A DNA stretch of 48,801 nucleotides from JBBIQS01 sp037442205 (GCA_037442205.1 JBBIQS010000061.1:1-48801), one strand, 5' to 3'. Positions 15,079-25,918 are shown, counted from the first letter of the stretch. Made by a program: numbers and translations. Notes: generated by a model not told the origin, from the sequence alone.

Positions 15079-17028
15079 CTAGCGGGATTTCGGCCCGTCC
15101 GCTGCATCACCCGGCATCGGATCGGCGGCCTCGAGCTCGGCAGGCGGCGCCGCCTCTTCCTCCCCGCCCGCCAGCGAGCGGTGGATCTGCTCGGCCAGCG
15201 CCTGCCCGATGCCGTCGACCTCGGCGATCTCCTCCGGGGCGGCCTCCCTGAGCCGCTTGAGCGAGCCGAAGTGGCGCAGCAGCGCCTTGCGCCGCACCGT
15301 CCCCACCCCCGGGATGTCCTCCAGCGCGCTGCGCAGCGTCCCCCGCTGGCGCAGCATCCGGTGGTAGGTGATCGCGAAGCGGTGGGCCTCGTCTCGCAGG
15401 CGGGCCAGCAGGAACAGCTCGGGGCTGTTCTGCCGCAGGATCACTGGATCTTTTCGCCCCAGCACGAAGACCCGCTCCGGCGAGTGCTCCACCGGCTCGC
15501 TGGCCTCGCCCTCCAGCGCCCGGCTCTTGGCCAGGCTGACGATCTCGGTGGCGACCCCGGCGTCCTTGAGCGCCGCCGCCGCGCTGGCCAGTTGGCCGCG
15601 CCCGCCGTCGATCAGGAACAGGTCGGGCAGCTCGCCCTGCTTGGCCCGCCGGATCAGCACCTCGTAGAGCATGGCGAAGTCGTCGGTGCCGGTGACGGTC
15701 TTGATCTTGAACCGCCGGTACTGCGACTTGTCGGGCTCGCCGTCGAGGAAGCTGACCTTGGAGCCGACCGCCGAGGATCCCTGGAACAGCGAGATGTCGT
15801 AGCACTCGATGCGCCGCGGCAGCTTGCCCAGCCCCAGCGAGCGCCGCAGCCGCTCGAGCATCGCCGTCAGCTCCTCCTTGGAGCGGCGGCTCTCCTGGAA
15901 GGCGTTCTCGGCGTTGCGCCGGGCCATCTCCACCAGCTCGGCCTTGGCGCCCCGGCGCGGGGTGCGCACCTCGACCTTGCGCCCCCGCTTCTCCGACAGC
16001 ACCCGCGAGACGGCGTCGGCGTCCTCCAGCTCCACCGGCAAGAGGATCTCGTCGGGCAGCACCGCGTCGCCGGCGTAGTAGAGGTCGACGAAGCTCGCCA
16101 CCAGCTCCTGGGTGGGGAACTCCTGGCCGGCGAAGGGGAAGCTGCGCCCGCCGCTCAGCCGCCCGCCGCGGATGTAGAGCAGGTAGATCAGCAGCCGGTC
16201 GGCCTCGCGGAAGACGCCGACCACGTCGCGGTCGATGTCCTCGGTGGTCACCGTGCGCTGCTTCTCCAGGCTGCGCTGCACCGCCATCAGCTGGTCGCGC
16301 AGGTGGGCGGCGGCCTCGAACTCCATCCGCTCCGAAGCGGCGGCCATCCGCTCGCGGATCCGCTCGGCGACGTTGGCCTCCTTGCCCTCGAGGAACAGCA
16401 CCACGTCGCGCACGTTGCGCAGGTAGTCCTCCTCGCTGATCGCCCCCACGCACGGACCGGGACAGCGGCCGATCTGCATCTGCATGCACGGCCGGCCGCG
16501 GCGCTGGCACTGCTCCATCTGGTGGTCGGTGCAGGTGCGCAGGCCGAAGTGGCGGTTGACCAGCCGCAGGGTCTCGCGGATCGACGAGGCCGAGCTGTAG
16601 GGGCCGAAGTAGCGCGCGCCGTCCTTGCCGTAGAGCCCCAGTTTTCCTGCCTTCTTCTGCACCTGCGCCGCCCGCACCACCTCCAGCCTCGGGAAGCGGC
16701 CCCGCTCGTCCAGGCGCAGGCAGATGAAGCTCTTGTCGTCGCGCAGCATCACGTTGAAGCGCGGCTGGTGCTTCTTGACCAGCTCGCTCTCCAAGAGCAG
16801 CGCCTCCTTCTCGCTGCGCACGACGATGGTCTCGATGTCCCCCAGCAGCTCGTCGAGCAGGGCCACGAAGGCCCGCTCGTCGGAGGAGCGGTTGAAGTAG
16901 CTGCGGACGCGGTTGCGGAGGTTGACCGCCTTGCCGACGTACACGATCTCCCCGGCCTGATCCTTCATCAGGTAGACGCCCGGCTCGTTGGGCAGCAGCT
17001 CGAGCTTGCGCTGGACGGTCGGGTGCAT
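15079..17028 (-). CDS. uvrC: excinuclease ABC subunit C
   Basis: Dual-incision nuclease of nucleotide excision repair, 649 residues from the chosen start. In order: GIY-YIG nuclease (PGVYLMKDQAG, VYVGKAVNLRNRVRSYF), a four-Cys cluster (CTDHQMEQC followed by CMQM and CPGPC) of the type that binds Fe-S, a UVR helix pair for UvrB contact (ERMEFEAAAHLRDQL), the RNase H-like nuclease (CYDISLFQGSSAVGS, FLIDGGRGQLASA) and a C-terminal helix-hairpin-helix pair (DIPGVGTVRRKALLRHFGS). The frame is open to 17109; I prefer the ATG at 17028 because it fits the family N-terminus. The ATG at 17067 is an alternative and encloses an AAGGAGGA run. uvrB lies only about 2.7 kb away. Confidence 0.96.
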   Translation of the reverse strand: MHPTVQRKLELLPNEPGVYLMKDQAGEIVYVGKAVNLRNRVRSYFNRSSDERAFVALLDELLGDIETIVVRSEKEALLLESELVKKHQPRFNVMLRDDKSFICLRLDERGRFPRLEVVRAAQVQKKAGKLGLYGKDGARYFGPYSSASSIRETLRLVNRHFGLRTCTDHQMEQCQRRGRPCMQMQIGRCPGPCVGAISEEDYLRNVRDVVLFLEGKEANVAERIRERMAAASERMEFEAAAHLRDQLMAVQRSLEKQRTVTTEDIDRDVVGVFREADRLLIYLLYIRGGRLSGGRSFPFAGQEFPTQELVASFVDLYYAGDAVLPDEILLPVELEDADAVSRVLSEKRGRKVEVRTPRRGAKAELVEMARRNAENAFQESRRSKEELTAMLERLRRSLGLGKLPRRIECYDISLFQGSSAVGSKVSFLDGEPDKSQYRRFKIKTVTGTDDFAMLYEVLIRRAKQGELPDLFLIDGGRGQLASAAAALKDAGVATEIVSLAKSRALEGEASEPVEHSPERVFVLGRKDPVILRQNSPELFLLARLRDEAHRFAITYHRMLRQRGTLRSALEDIPGVGTVRRKALLRHFGSLKRLREAAPEEIAEVDGIGQALAEQIHRSLAGGEEEAAPPAELEAADPMPGDAADGPKSR

Positions 17029-17172
17029 GGGGTCGCGGGTGCCGCCTGGGAGGCGGTCCTCCTTCATAAACAAGCCAGGGCCGGGACACCAGGCGCCCCG
17101 AGTCAACATCCGGCTGCCCCAACCCGGGCCGGGTGGCGTAGACTCAACGAATCTCTACTCGGAGCTGACCCC

Positions 17173-18075
17173 ATGCGCGCCCTGGCGCCCCTCCTCCTCA
17201 CCCTGGCTGCCCTGGCCGCCCTCTCCTGCCGGCCGAACCTCACCGCCACCTGCTCGAGCGACCGCGAGTGCGTCAAGGGCGCTCGCTGCGACGCCGAGAC
17301 CTCGACCTGCGTCGCCGCGGACGCCTCGGTCCCCGGCGACACCTGCTCGGCCTCCACCCAGGGCAGACTGGGGTGGGAGTGCAACTCGGGCAAGTGGACC
17401 TACGTCGGGCTTCCCGGTGGACGCGTCCCAGAGCTGCTGGTGCAGCGCACGTTCGGCCCGGCCGGAAAAACCTACGAGATCACCGCCAGCTTCTCCGCCA
17501 ACCGGTTCGGCTTCGACTGCAAGAGCCCCGAGGCCGACGGCTGCTGCCTGCTGGACTTCTCACCGCCGTCTGTCCCGAGCTCGGTCAGCGGTGGGCCGGT
17601 CGACGTCAGGATCGGCAGCACCTCGTACGCGCTCAACTTCGAGGGAACCTCTTACGTCAGGTTGCAGGTGCTTGCCTTCGGGCCGGGGGATTTGGTGACT
17701 GGGCAGTTCGACGGGAACACCGTCGACCTGGCGAATCCGATAGGCCTGCCGGAGGCCACGGTCCCGAGCGACGTCTCGGTCGGCGAGCCGGACATTGCGA
17801 CCGGCCAGGCCACCGTGTCGCGCAGCAGTGGCCTTCGGGTCACGTGGGTCCCCAGCGGCAAGGGCGACATCCGGATCCAGTTGGGCTACGCCCCCAACGC
17901 TCTCCAGTGCCAGGCGCCGGACCCGGCCGGCAGCTTCACGATTCCCGCGGCCCGCCTGGCGTCGCTGCCCCCCGGCAACACCCCGGTGATCGTCTCCCGG
18001 ATCGACCAGGTGTTCGCGCCCAAGACCGCGACCGTGCTCTACACCTCGGCGCAGGGCCAAATCCTGCTGCAGTGA
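17173..18075 (+). CDS. predicted outer-membrane lipoprotein, unknown function
   Basis: A 300-residue protein beginning with a signal and lipobox (LAALSC, Cys19). A small Cys-rich module (CSSDRECVKGARCDAETSTC) resembles the Cys-rich heads of other lipoproteins in this window. The rest is beta-rich with no catalytic motif I recognise; the FDCKSPEADGCCLLDF segment adds a Cys cluster and GLRVTWVPSGKGDIRIQLGY looks like an immunoglobulin- or jelly-roll-type sheet. The ATG at 17173 starts the signal peptide; the frame is open far upstream only because of antisense GC bias over uvrC. It is divergent from uvrC and 75 bp before ubiE, and probably surface-exposed. Confidence 0.78.
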   Translation: MRALAPLLLTLAALAALSCRPNLTATCSSDRECVKGARCDAETSTCVAADASVPGDTCSASTQGRLGWECNSGKWTYVGLPGGRVPELLVQRTFGPAGKTYEITASFSANRFGFDCKSPEADGCCLLDFSPPSVPSSVSGGPVDVRIGSTSYALNFEGTSYVRLQVLAFGPGDLVTGQFDGNTVDLANPIGLPEATVPSDVSVGEPDIATGQATVSRSSGLRVTWVPSGKGDIRIQLGYAPNALQCQAPDPAGSFTIPAARLASLPPGNTPVIVSRIDQVFAPKTATVLYTSAQGQILLQ

Positions 18076-18102
18076 AGCATTAGGTTGAAGGGGGACAGAC
18101 CG

Positions 18103-18116
18103 AGATCGGAAGAGCG
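18103..18116 (+). other. 14-base match to an Illumina adapter
   Basis: AGATCGGAAGAGCG is identical to the first 14 bases of the TruSeq read-2 adapter; the following bases (CGCGCC) do not match. It lies in the gap between the lipoprotein gene and ubiE. It may be a residual adapter in the assembly or a coincidence. No gene is disrupted. Confidence 0.5.
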
Positions 18117-18150
18117 CGCGCCTTTCAGCACCCGACACCCCGGAGATCGA

Positions 18151-18912
18151 ATGCTTCAGCCGTCAGAGCAGCCCTCGGCCTCGACCCAGGCTCTCGCGAA
18201 AAGGTCGGGCGATCAGGCGCCGCCTCCGGAGGTGATCCAGGGCATGTTCGCCAAGGTCGCCGACCACTACGACCTGGTGAACGAGGTGACCAGCCTGGGC
18301 ATCGACCGCTCCTGGCGGCGCAAGGCGGTGCAGCTGGCGTCGGTGACTCGCGAGGGCAAGGTGCTGGACCTGGCCGCCGGCACCGGCGACCTGACCCTGG
18401 AGATGGCCCGCCAGGCCCAGCCGGCGATGGTGGTCAGCAGCGACTTCGTCTCGCGCATGCTCGAGCTGGGGAAGAAGAAGGCCGCCAACTACAAGGGCCC
18501 GACCCAGATCACCTTCCAGGTCGCCGACGCGATGAAGCTGCCCTACAAGGACAACAGCTTCGACGCGGTGACCATCGGCTTCGGGGTGCGCAACATCGCC
18601 GACCGCCAGGCGCACTTCAAGGAGGCTTGGCGGGTGCTCAAGCCGGGCGGGCGCTACGTGATGCTCGAGTTCGGCAAGCCGGCGCTGCCGCCGTTCCGGG
18701 TGCTCTACAACTTCTATCTGCGCCACGTGGTCCCGCTGTGGGGCGGAGTGCTGGGCCGCGACCGCGCCGCCTACCAGTACCTCAACGAGTCGATCCGCGG
18801 CTTCCCCGGCCAGCGGGCCATCGGTGAGGAGCTGTCCCACGCCGGGTTCACTCACTTCGAGTGGCACACCCTGACCCTGGGCATCTGCACCGTCTTCGTC
18901 TGCCAGAAGTAG
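18151..18912 (+). CDS. ubiE: UbiE/MenG-type quinone C-methyltransferase
   Basis: SAM-dependent methyltransferase for the ring-methylation step of menaquinone (or ubiquinone) synthesis, 253 residues. The family start FAKVADHYDLVNEVTSLGID, motif I VLDLAAGTGDLTLEMA, the post-motif ADAMKLPYKDNSFDAVTIGF and VRNIADR, and EAWRVLKPGGRYVMLEFGKP are all present. The C-terminus (YLNESIRGFPGQ) matches MenG/UbiE rather than generic methyltransferases. The ATG at 18151 follows a GGAG ribosome site; an in-frame ATG at 18085 lies close to the adapter-like sequence and is less likely. A quinone-modifying enzyme suits the cytochrome-rich lifestyle suggested by the rest of the window. Confidence 0.94.
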   Translation: MLQPSEQPSASTQALAKRSGDQAPPPEVIQGMFAKVADHYDLVNEVTSLGIDRSWRRKAVQLASVTREGKVLDLAAGTGDLTLEMARQAQPAMVVSSDFVSRMLELGKKKAANYKGPTQITFQVADAMKLPYKDNSFDAVTIGFGVRNIADRQAHFKEAWRVLKPGGRYVMLEFGKPALPPFRVLYNFYLRHVVPLWGGVLGRDRAAYQYLNESIRGFPGQRAIGEELSHAGFTHFEWHTLTLGICTVFVCQK

Positions 18913-19029
18913 CTGTTTTCCGGCGGAAATTCGGGTGCTGGCCGCCGGTCCGCCCAGGCGAGATTCCTGCGGCGCGCTCCGACCTCCGGTCAGCCGGAAC
19001 GCGGGGCCGCAGATCCAGGTCGAGGGCCG

Positions 19030-19650
19030 CTACTGCCCCGCCGACGTCAGCCGCGCGGCGACATCGGGGGCCTTCTCCACGTCCACCTGGAAGGTGAACC
19101 TGCCGCCCAGGCTCTTGATCGGCGAACCAGCCCCGGGCTTGAAGCGGATCTCGGCGCTCACGGTGTTGCCGCGGATGCCGACGATGTGGACCTCCGCCTC
19201 GCCCATGAACGTGACCCCGGAGAACTCATCCAGGCTGGCCGAGTAGCTCTTGCCGGGCTTGGGGAAATCACCAGGATCCTTGAGCAGCAGGCTGGCGGCG
19301 TTGGCGGTGAACTGGTTGATCGCCGCCATCCGGCAGACCATCGCCGGCTCCTTCTTCTCAGGGATGCGCAGCCACAGCTCCTTGGTCGGGCGCGTGAGGC
19401 AGCCCCGGCCGACGTAGCTGGTTTTCACTCCGGCGGCGTCGACCGCCAGGGCCGGGACGGGCTTCACTTCGCCGACCGCGGCGGCGAGCGTCTCCTTGGC
19501 TTCCTTGCCCAGCGCGCCGGGACCGAAGACGTCTCCCCCGGGTGCCGGCTTCGACGCACTCGTCGCCGCGGTCGGGTTGGCGGCTTCGGCCTTCGCCGGC
19601 TCGCCGGCCTGCGCCAGCGCCAGCGGAATCATCAGGAAGATCGGGTTCAT
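19030..19650 (-). CDS. exported protein of unknown function
   Basis: A 206-residue protein with an N-terminal signal (MNPIFLMIPLALAQAG), an Ala/Pro-rich linker to about residue 45 and a C-terminal domain of mixed strands (TSYVGRGCLTRPTKELWLRI, SASLDEFSGVTFMGEAEVHI, GGRFTFQVDVEKAP). Two Cys residues (GCLTR and VCRMA) could form a disulphide. No family is recognised. The ATG at 19650 is preferred over 19668 because GAGG precedes it and it begins the signal peptide. It is 107 bp upstream of the uvrB stop on the same strand, but nothing ties it to repair. Confidence 0.7.
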   Translation of the reverse strand: MNPIFLMIPLALAQAGEPAKAEAANPTAATSASKPAPGGDVFGPGALGKEAKETLAAAVGEVKPVPALAVDAAGVKTSYVGRGCLTRPTKELWLRIPEKKEPAMVCRMAAINQFTANAASLLLKDPGDFPKPGKSYSASLDEFSGVTFMGEAEVHIVGIRGNTVSAEIRFKPGAGSPIKSLGGRFTFQVDVEKAPDVAARLTSAGQ

Positions 19651-19756
19651 AGCCTCGCAGACTAGCACGCGGACCGCAGATTCCCTGACTCCGATCCTTA
19701 GGAGAACCTCGGTCCGGGAGCGCCGCAGCCGGCAAGATGCCGGCGCGCCCAGGCGC

Positions 19757-21856
<2,100 letters not shown>

Positions 21857-21898
21857 CGGATCCTCTCCCTCAAAACAGCGGCGGCCTGGCGAGGCCTT

Positions 21899-22417
21899 TC
21901 AGCGCGGGCTGCCCCGCCCCTGCCATTGCTCGAACCACTCGGGCAGCGTCCGCTGCTCGCCAAACAGCCGGACGAGCTCCGCCTCGACCGCGTCGTGGTT
22001 GCCCCAGATCACGTCGCTCTCGCCCGATTGCAGCTCGACCATCCGCTCGCAGAACAGGCCCTGCCCGCGCGTCAGATAGTAGCCATAGGTCCGGCAGGCA
22101 GCCGGTCGCCCGAGATAGGTCAGGCAGCGGCCGCCCTCACGGTCGAGCAGCGGGCAGACGAAATGCCGAGGAGGTTCAGGCGCTTGCGCCTGCGCCCGCA
22201 GCTCGTCCACCCGTTGGCGGACTTCCAGGAGGCAGTCCGGGGAGAGCAGCGCGAGCTGCTGGCGCAGGTGCTCCCACTCGGCGCCGGTGAGCTGGGGCGG
22301 CTGGGCGAGGCGGCGGCAGCAGCTGTCGCAACCGGGGCGGCAGGGGACCCTGGCGCCGATCTCCCGGCAGCGCGCGGCGATGCGCTCGTAGAGCGAGACC
22401 AGCGCCGGCTCGGACAT
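21899..22417 (-). CDS. YkgJ-family cysteine-cluster protein
   Basis: A 172-residue cytoplasmic protein with the Cys pattern of the YkgJ/CxxCxxCC family: CRPGCDSCCRR near residue 26, then CPLLDREGGRCLTYLGRPAAC and a final Cys in GLFCER. The cysteines are thought to bind zinc or an Fe-S cluster; the biochemical role is not established. The gene sits between uvrB and the DUF4442 gene, with 4 bp to the latter, so all three may form one transcript. A DNA-repair link is only suggested by position. Confidence 0.85.
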   Translation of the reverse strand: MSEPALVSLYERIAARCREIGARVPCRPGCDSCCRRLAQPPQLTGAEWEHLRQQLALLSPDCLLEVRQRVDELRAQAQAPEPPRHFVCPLLDREGGRCLTYLGRPAACRTYGYYLTRGQGLFCERMVELQSGESDVIWGNHDAVEAELVRLFGEQRTLPEWFEQWQGRGSPR

Positions 22418-22421
22418 GGCT

Positions 22422-22916
22422 TCAGAACTTCTTGAGGGCGGCCAGGAAGCGGGCCTCGGTGATGACCGTCCCGTCGGACTTGGAGACCACCTGCACCGGG
22501 ATCCAGGCCTCGGCCTTCCTCTCCGGGCTCGACTCGACCGCGCGCAGCGCCTCGAGCGCCTCGGCCGGCGGCTGGCAGATGGCCTGGATGGTCCCCTTGC
22601 CCTTGGACTTGAAGTCGGCCTCGACGCGCTTGACCAGCATCCCGTAGGGCCCCGGAGGGAACAGGCGGAACAGCAGCAGGCCCATGGTGATCTCGGCGAG
22701 GGTCATCTGGGCGCCGAAGTAGATCGAGCCGACGTGGTTGCGGGTGCGCCGCTTGAGCGGCAGCGACGCCCGCGCCAGCTCGTCGGTGACCTCCTCGACC
22801 TTCATGCCCAGGCCGCCGGTGAGCGGGATGATGGTCGGCAGCGCCGTGCTCATCACCAGATTGGCGGCCGAAGGGGAGTACTGACGGAGGCGGTCGACGA
22901 GATCGAAGGCGTTCAT
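22422..22916 (-). CDS. DUF4442 hotdog-fold protein
   Basis: A 164-residue hotdog-fold protein similar to DUF4442/YiiD-C-type thioesterase-like proteins. Features include the core helix region FGAQMTLAEITMGLLLFR and flanking sheets RRTRNHVGSIYFG and WIPVQVVSKSDGTVITEARF. A likely acyl-thioester or CoA substrate is inferred from the fold. The catalytic Asp/Glu of thioesterases is not obvious; the Glu in LAEITM is a candidate. It overlaps neither neighbour but is only 4 bp upstream of the YkgJ-type gene. Confidence 0.8.
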   Translation of the reverse strand: MNAFDLVDRLRQYSPSAANLVMSTALPTIIPLTGGLGMKVEEVTDELARASLPLKRRTRNHVGSIYFGAQMTLAEITMGLLLFRLFPPGPYGMLVKRVEADFKSKGKGTIQAICQPPAEALEALRAVESSPERKAEAWIPVQVVSKSDGTVITEARFLAALKKF

Positions 22917-22965
22917 GCAGCCTGTCTAACAGAGGGGGCCGCGGGGAGCCAACCAGAATGGCGGG

Positions 22966-23523
22966 CTACGGCAGCAGGGAGGCGACCGGCACATGGATGT
23001 CGGAAAAGGCCGCCGGCGAGAGCGCGCCCGAGGTGTGCGTGGTCAGGGTCGAGTACTCGCCGGCCAGCGGCCGAGAGCGGACTTCGATCCAGCGATGCTC
23101 GAGTTCGACAAGCCAATACTCGGGAACACCGGCCGCTGCATAAATGCGGGCTTTGAGGTCGCGCTCCTTCGCCCGACGGGCCTCCGCGATTTCGACGACG
23201 AGGTAGGCCTGCGAAGGATGCCCGCGGGAGTATTCGACCAGAGGCACCAACGCCAGGTCGGGTCCCGGCTCTGAGATCTCGGATGCGGCCAATGGAAGCC
23301 GGACCCGCACTCGAAAGCGGTCAGCCGAAACGAGCACGAAGATCTTGCTCAACTCCGTGGCGGCCTGGGCATGGGCCGGGCTCGCCGGAGCGCCCTTGAT
23401 CAGGAAGCCTTCGAGAAGCTCCAGGTGCTCGTCCTCGAAGAACCCTTTCGCAATCAGCAGCTCGTACTCCGACCTGCGAATGCGGCGGATCTCTTCCAGC
23501 GAAATGATTGGGGGAGCAAGCAT
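22966..23523 (-). CDS. Uma2-family putative endonuclease
   Basis: A 185-residue member of the Uma2 (DUF820) family with the PD-(D/E)XK nuclease fold. Family landmarks are EPGPDLALVP (metal-binding Asp), LVVEIAEARRAKERDLKARI (catalytic Glu and Lys) and IYAAAGVPEYWLVELEHRWI. These proteins are abundant in Cyanobacteria and scattered in Chloroflexi and Myxococcota; their targets are unknown. I chose the third of three in-frame ATGs (23523) because GGAG is 7 bases before it; 23547 and 23529 are alternatives. It is a single copy with no toxin, methylase or antitoxin partner visible. Confidence 0.82.
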   Translation of the reverse strand: MLAPPIISLEEIRRIRRSEYELLIAKGFFEDEHLELLEGFLIKGAPASPAHAQAATELSKIFVLVSADRFRVRVRLPLAASEISEPGPDLALVPLVEYSRGHPSQAYLVVEIAEARRAKERDLKARIYAAAGVPEYWLVELEHRWIEVRSRPLAGEYSTLTTHTSGALSPAAFSDIHVPVASLLP

Positions 23524-23612
23524 GACCATGCTCCAGATAATGCGCACTTCGCCTGCTGGCGCTCATTGCCCGCCCAGCGCCCGCTCGCCTAGCATGTCGG
23601 CGACTTTCCGCG

Positions 23613-24734
23613 ATGCGCTCCCCTCCCCTCCAGTCCTTGTGGCCGCTCGCCGGCCTGCTGCTGCTCACCGGCTGCCCCGAGGAGATCCGCGGCCCTCCCG
23701 AGCAGCCGCTGAGCATCTCCTGCCCCGACGGCCAGCACCTCTGTCCCGGCGGATGCTGCGCCTGGGCCATCGAGCCGGTGGACACCCTGGGCGACGTGGG
23801 CTGGTGGCCGTCGCTGGCCCTCGGCGGGGACGGGACCGCGCACGTCGGCTACTACGACCTCACCAACGGCATCCTCAAGCACGCCAAGAGCAGCCCCGGC
23901 GGCTGGCTGATCGAGACCGCCGACCAGACCCCCAACGTCGGCCAGTACCCCTCGCTGGCGCTCGACTCGCGGGGCGAGCCGCGAATCAGCTACTACGACT
24001 TCGCCAGCAAGGACCTTCGTTTCGCGCGCTTCGCCAGCGGCCACTGGGCGACCGAGCTCGTTGACGGCCCGGGCGACGTGGGGACCTTCTCTTCCCTGGC
24101 CTTGGACAGCGCCGGCTTTGCGCACCTCAGCTACTACGACGCGACCCGCGGACACCTCAAATATGCGAGCTGGAACGGCCAGTCCTGGGTGGTTCGGGTG
24201 GTCGACAACGCCACCGACGTGGGCAGCGCATCCTCATTGGCCTTGGATGCCGCCGGCAATCCGCACATCAGCTATCGCGACAACACCAACGCCGACCTCA
24301 AATACGCCCGCTGGACCGGCTCCGCCTGGAACGTCCAGACCGTGGACAGCCCGGGAGACGTCGGCTCGGACTCCTCGCTCAAGCTGGACCGCGACGGCAA
24401 TCCGAGCATCAGCTACCGGGACCAGACCGGCGGCGCGCTCAAACTCGCCCGCTGGACCGGAACCGAATGGGCGCTCGAAGTAATCGACAGCGGCGGGGTC
24501 GGAATGGGCAGCTCGCTCGCCTTCGACAGTGCCGGAATGCCGCACATCAGCTACTACGACGTGAGCCACCATTCCCTCAAATATGCCCAGCTGACCGACC
24601 GAGGCTGGGCAATCCAGGCCGTCGACACTTCGGGCGATGTCGGGCTCTTCAGCTCCCTGGTTCTTGACTCCACCGATGCGCCGCACCTCGCCTATTACGA
24701 CAGCAAAAACGGGGACTTGAAGTACGCCCATTGA
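23613..24734 (+). CDS. lipoprotein, predicted seven-bladed beta-propeller (copy 1)
   Basis: A 373-residue exported lipoprotein (lipobox LLLTGC). A Cys cluster (CPDGQHLCPGGCC) is followed directly by WAIEPVD. Seven repeats of about 46 residues then follow with the core VDxxGDVGxxSSLALDxxGxPHISYYDxxxxxLKYAxxxGxxW. The last repeat stops at LKYAH, lacking the final GxxWxxE strand; the N-terminal CAWAIE segment supplies that strand, which is the usual velcro closure of a propeller. The fold call is an inference from the repeat count and closure. The ligand or partner is unknown. It forms a two-gene unit with the next gene, 17 bp downstream. Confidence 0.85.
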   Translation: MRSPPLQSLWPLAGLLLLTGCPEEIRGPPEQPLSISCPDGQHLCPGGCCAWAIEPVDTLGDVGWWPSLALGGDGTAHVGYYDLTNGILKHAKSSPGGWLIETADQTPNVGQYPSLALDSRGEPRISYYDFASKDLRFARFASGHWATELVDGPGDVGTFSSLALDSAGFAHLSYYDATRGHLKYASWNGQSWVVRVVDNATDVGSASSLALDAAGNPHISYRDNTNADLKYARWTGSAWNVQTVDSPGDVGSDSSLKLDRDGNPSISYRDQTGGALKLARWTGTEWALEVIDSGGVGMGSSLAFDSAGMPHISYYDVSHHSLKYAQLTDRGWAIQAVDTSGDVGLFSSLVLDSTDAPHLAYYDSKNGDLKYAH

Positions 24735-24751
24735 GCTAAGGAGAGCCGCCC

Positions 24752-25918
24752 GTGACCCGCCCGAGCCTCGCCGTCCTCCTCGCCGCGATTCCGCTGCTGG
24801 CGGCCTGCCCTGAGAAGATCGCCGACACGCCGGCGGAGGAGCTCGCCGACGCCGGTTCCACCGACGGCGGCGGCGCGGACGCCGGTCCCCAGGGCTGCGC
24901 CGACGGGAAACGCCCCTGCGCCAGCGGCTGCTGCCCGTGGACGATCGAGACCGTCGACCCGAATCCGAACGCGGGAATGTTTGTCTCGATGGCGCTCGAC
25001 CCTTCCGGCAAGCCGCGGTTCAGCTACTACGACAACGTCCTGGGCGTCCTCAAATACGCCCACTGGGCCGGAAGCGCGTGGGCCACCGAGGTCGTCGACT
25101 CGGCCAGCGACGTCGGGACGGGGAGCTCGATCGCCGTCGACTCGAGCTCCGGGCCGCACATCAGCTACTACGACCCCACCCATTCCGTCCTGAAGTACGC
25201 CCATCGCAGCGGAGCGAGCTGGATCACCGAGGTGGTCGACAGCTCGGGCGATGTGGGCTCCCAAAGCTCGCTGGCCCTCGACGCCGCCGGCGCTCCTCAC
25301 ATCGCCTATTACGACTCGACCAACGGCGATCTGAAATACGCCAGCAAGTCCGGGTCGACATGGCATGTGGAGGCGGTGGACACCGCCGGCAACGTCGGGC
25401 TCGCCCCTTCCCTGGCGCTGGCCGCCGACGGCACGGCGCACGTGGCCTATTACGACAAGAGCAACGGCGATCTGAAGTATGCCCGCTGGGCGGCCGGCGG
25501 CTGGAAGATCGAGGCGGTCGACACGCTGAACGACGTCGGCAAGGCGCCTTCGCTGGCGCTCGACGCCGCGGGCAATCCCCACGTCAGCTACCACGACGTC
25601 ACCAAGGGCGCGCTCAAGTACGGGCGGCGCGACGGCTCCGGCTGGCACCTCGAGGTGGTGGACGCCACCGAGGAAGTGGGAAAACCCTCGGCCCTGGCGC
25701 TCGACGCCTCGGGCAACCCGCGCATCGCCTACTACGACCTGGTCGTCTTCAAGCGCCACCTGCGCTACGCCCACTGGACGGGCTCGGCCTGGATGCTCCA
25801 GGCGGTCGATCGCACCCCGGACATCGGGTCCTTCCTGTCGCTGGCCCTGGACGGCTCCGGAGCTCCTCGCATCGCCCTGTTCGACGCCAACGCCGGGGGG
25901 CTCAAGTACGCGCACTGA
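24752..25918 (+). CDS. lipoprotein, predicted seven-bladed beta-propeller (copy 2)
   Basis: A 388-residue paralogue of the preceding gene. It has a lipobox (LLAAC), an Asp/Gly/Ala spacer (DAGSTDGGGADAG), a Cys cluster (CADGKRPCASGCC) and the closing strand PWTIETVD. Seven repeats follow (opening VDPNPNAG, VDSASDVG, VDSSGDVG, VDTAGNVG, VDTLNDVG, VDATEEVG, VDRTPDIG), and the last ends at LKYAH. The start is GTG with AAGGAG 10 bases upstream. The longer spacer is the main difference from copy 1. Tandem duplication followed by divergence is likely. Surface exposure is expected because Ala/Pro, not Asp, follows the lipidated Cys. Confidence 0.85.
   Translation: MTRPSLAVLLAAIPLLAACPEKIADTPAEELADAGSTDGGGADAGPQGCADGKRPCASGCCPWTIETVDPNPNAGMFVSMALDPSGKPRFSYYDNVLGVLKYAHWAGSAWATEVVDSASDVGTGSSIAVDSSSGPHISYYDPTHSVLKYAHRSGASWITEVVDSSGDVGSQSSLALDAAGAPHIAYYDSTNGDLKYASKSGSTWHVEAVDTAGNVGLAPSLALAADGTAHVAYYDKSNGDLKYARWAAGGWKIEAVDTLNDVGKAPSLALDAAGNPHVSYHDVTKGALKYGRRDGSGWHLEVVDATEEVGKPSALALDASGNPRIAYYDLVVFKRHLRYAHWTGSAWMLQAVDRTPDIGSFLSLALDGSGAPRIALFDANAGGLKYAH

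Noticed and set aside
15181..17172. Long plus-strand open frame running through uvrC into the lipoprotein
   Set aside because: It is antisense to an unmistakable uvrC and its translation is rich in Leu/His/Gln/Arg with no domains. Only the part from 17173 is a real gene.
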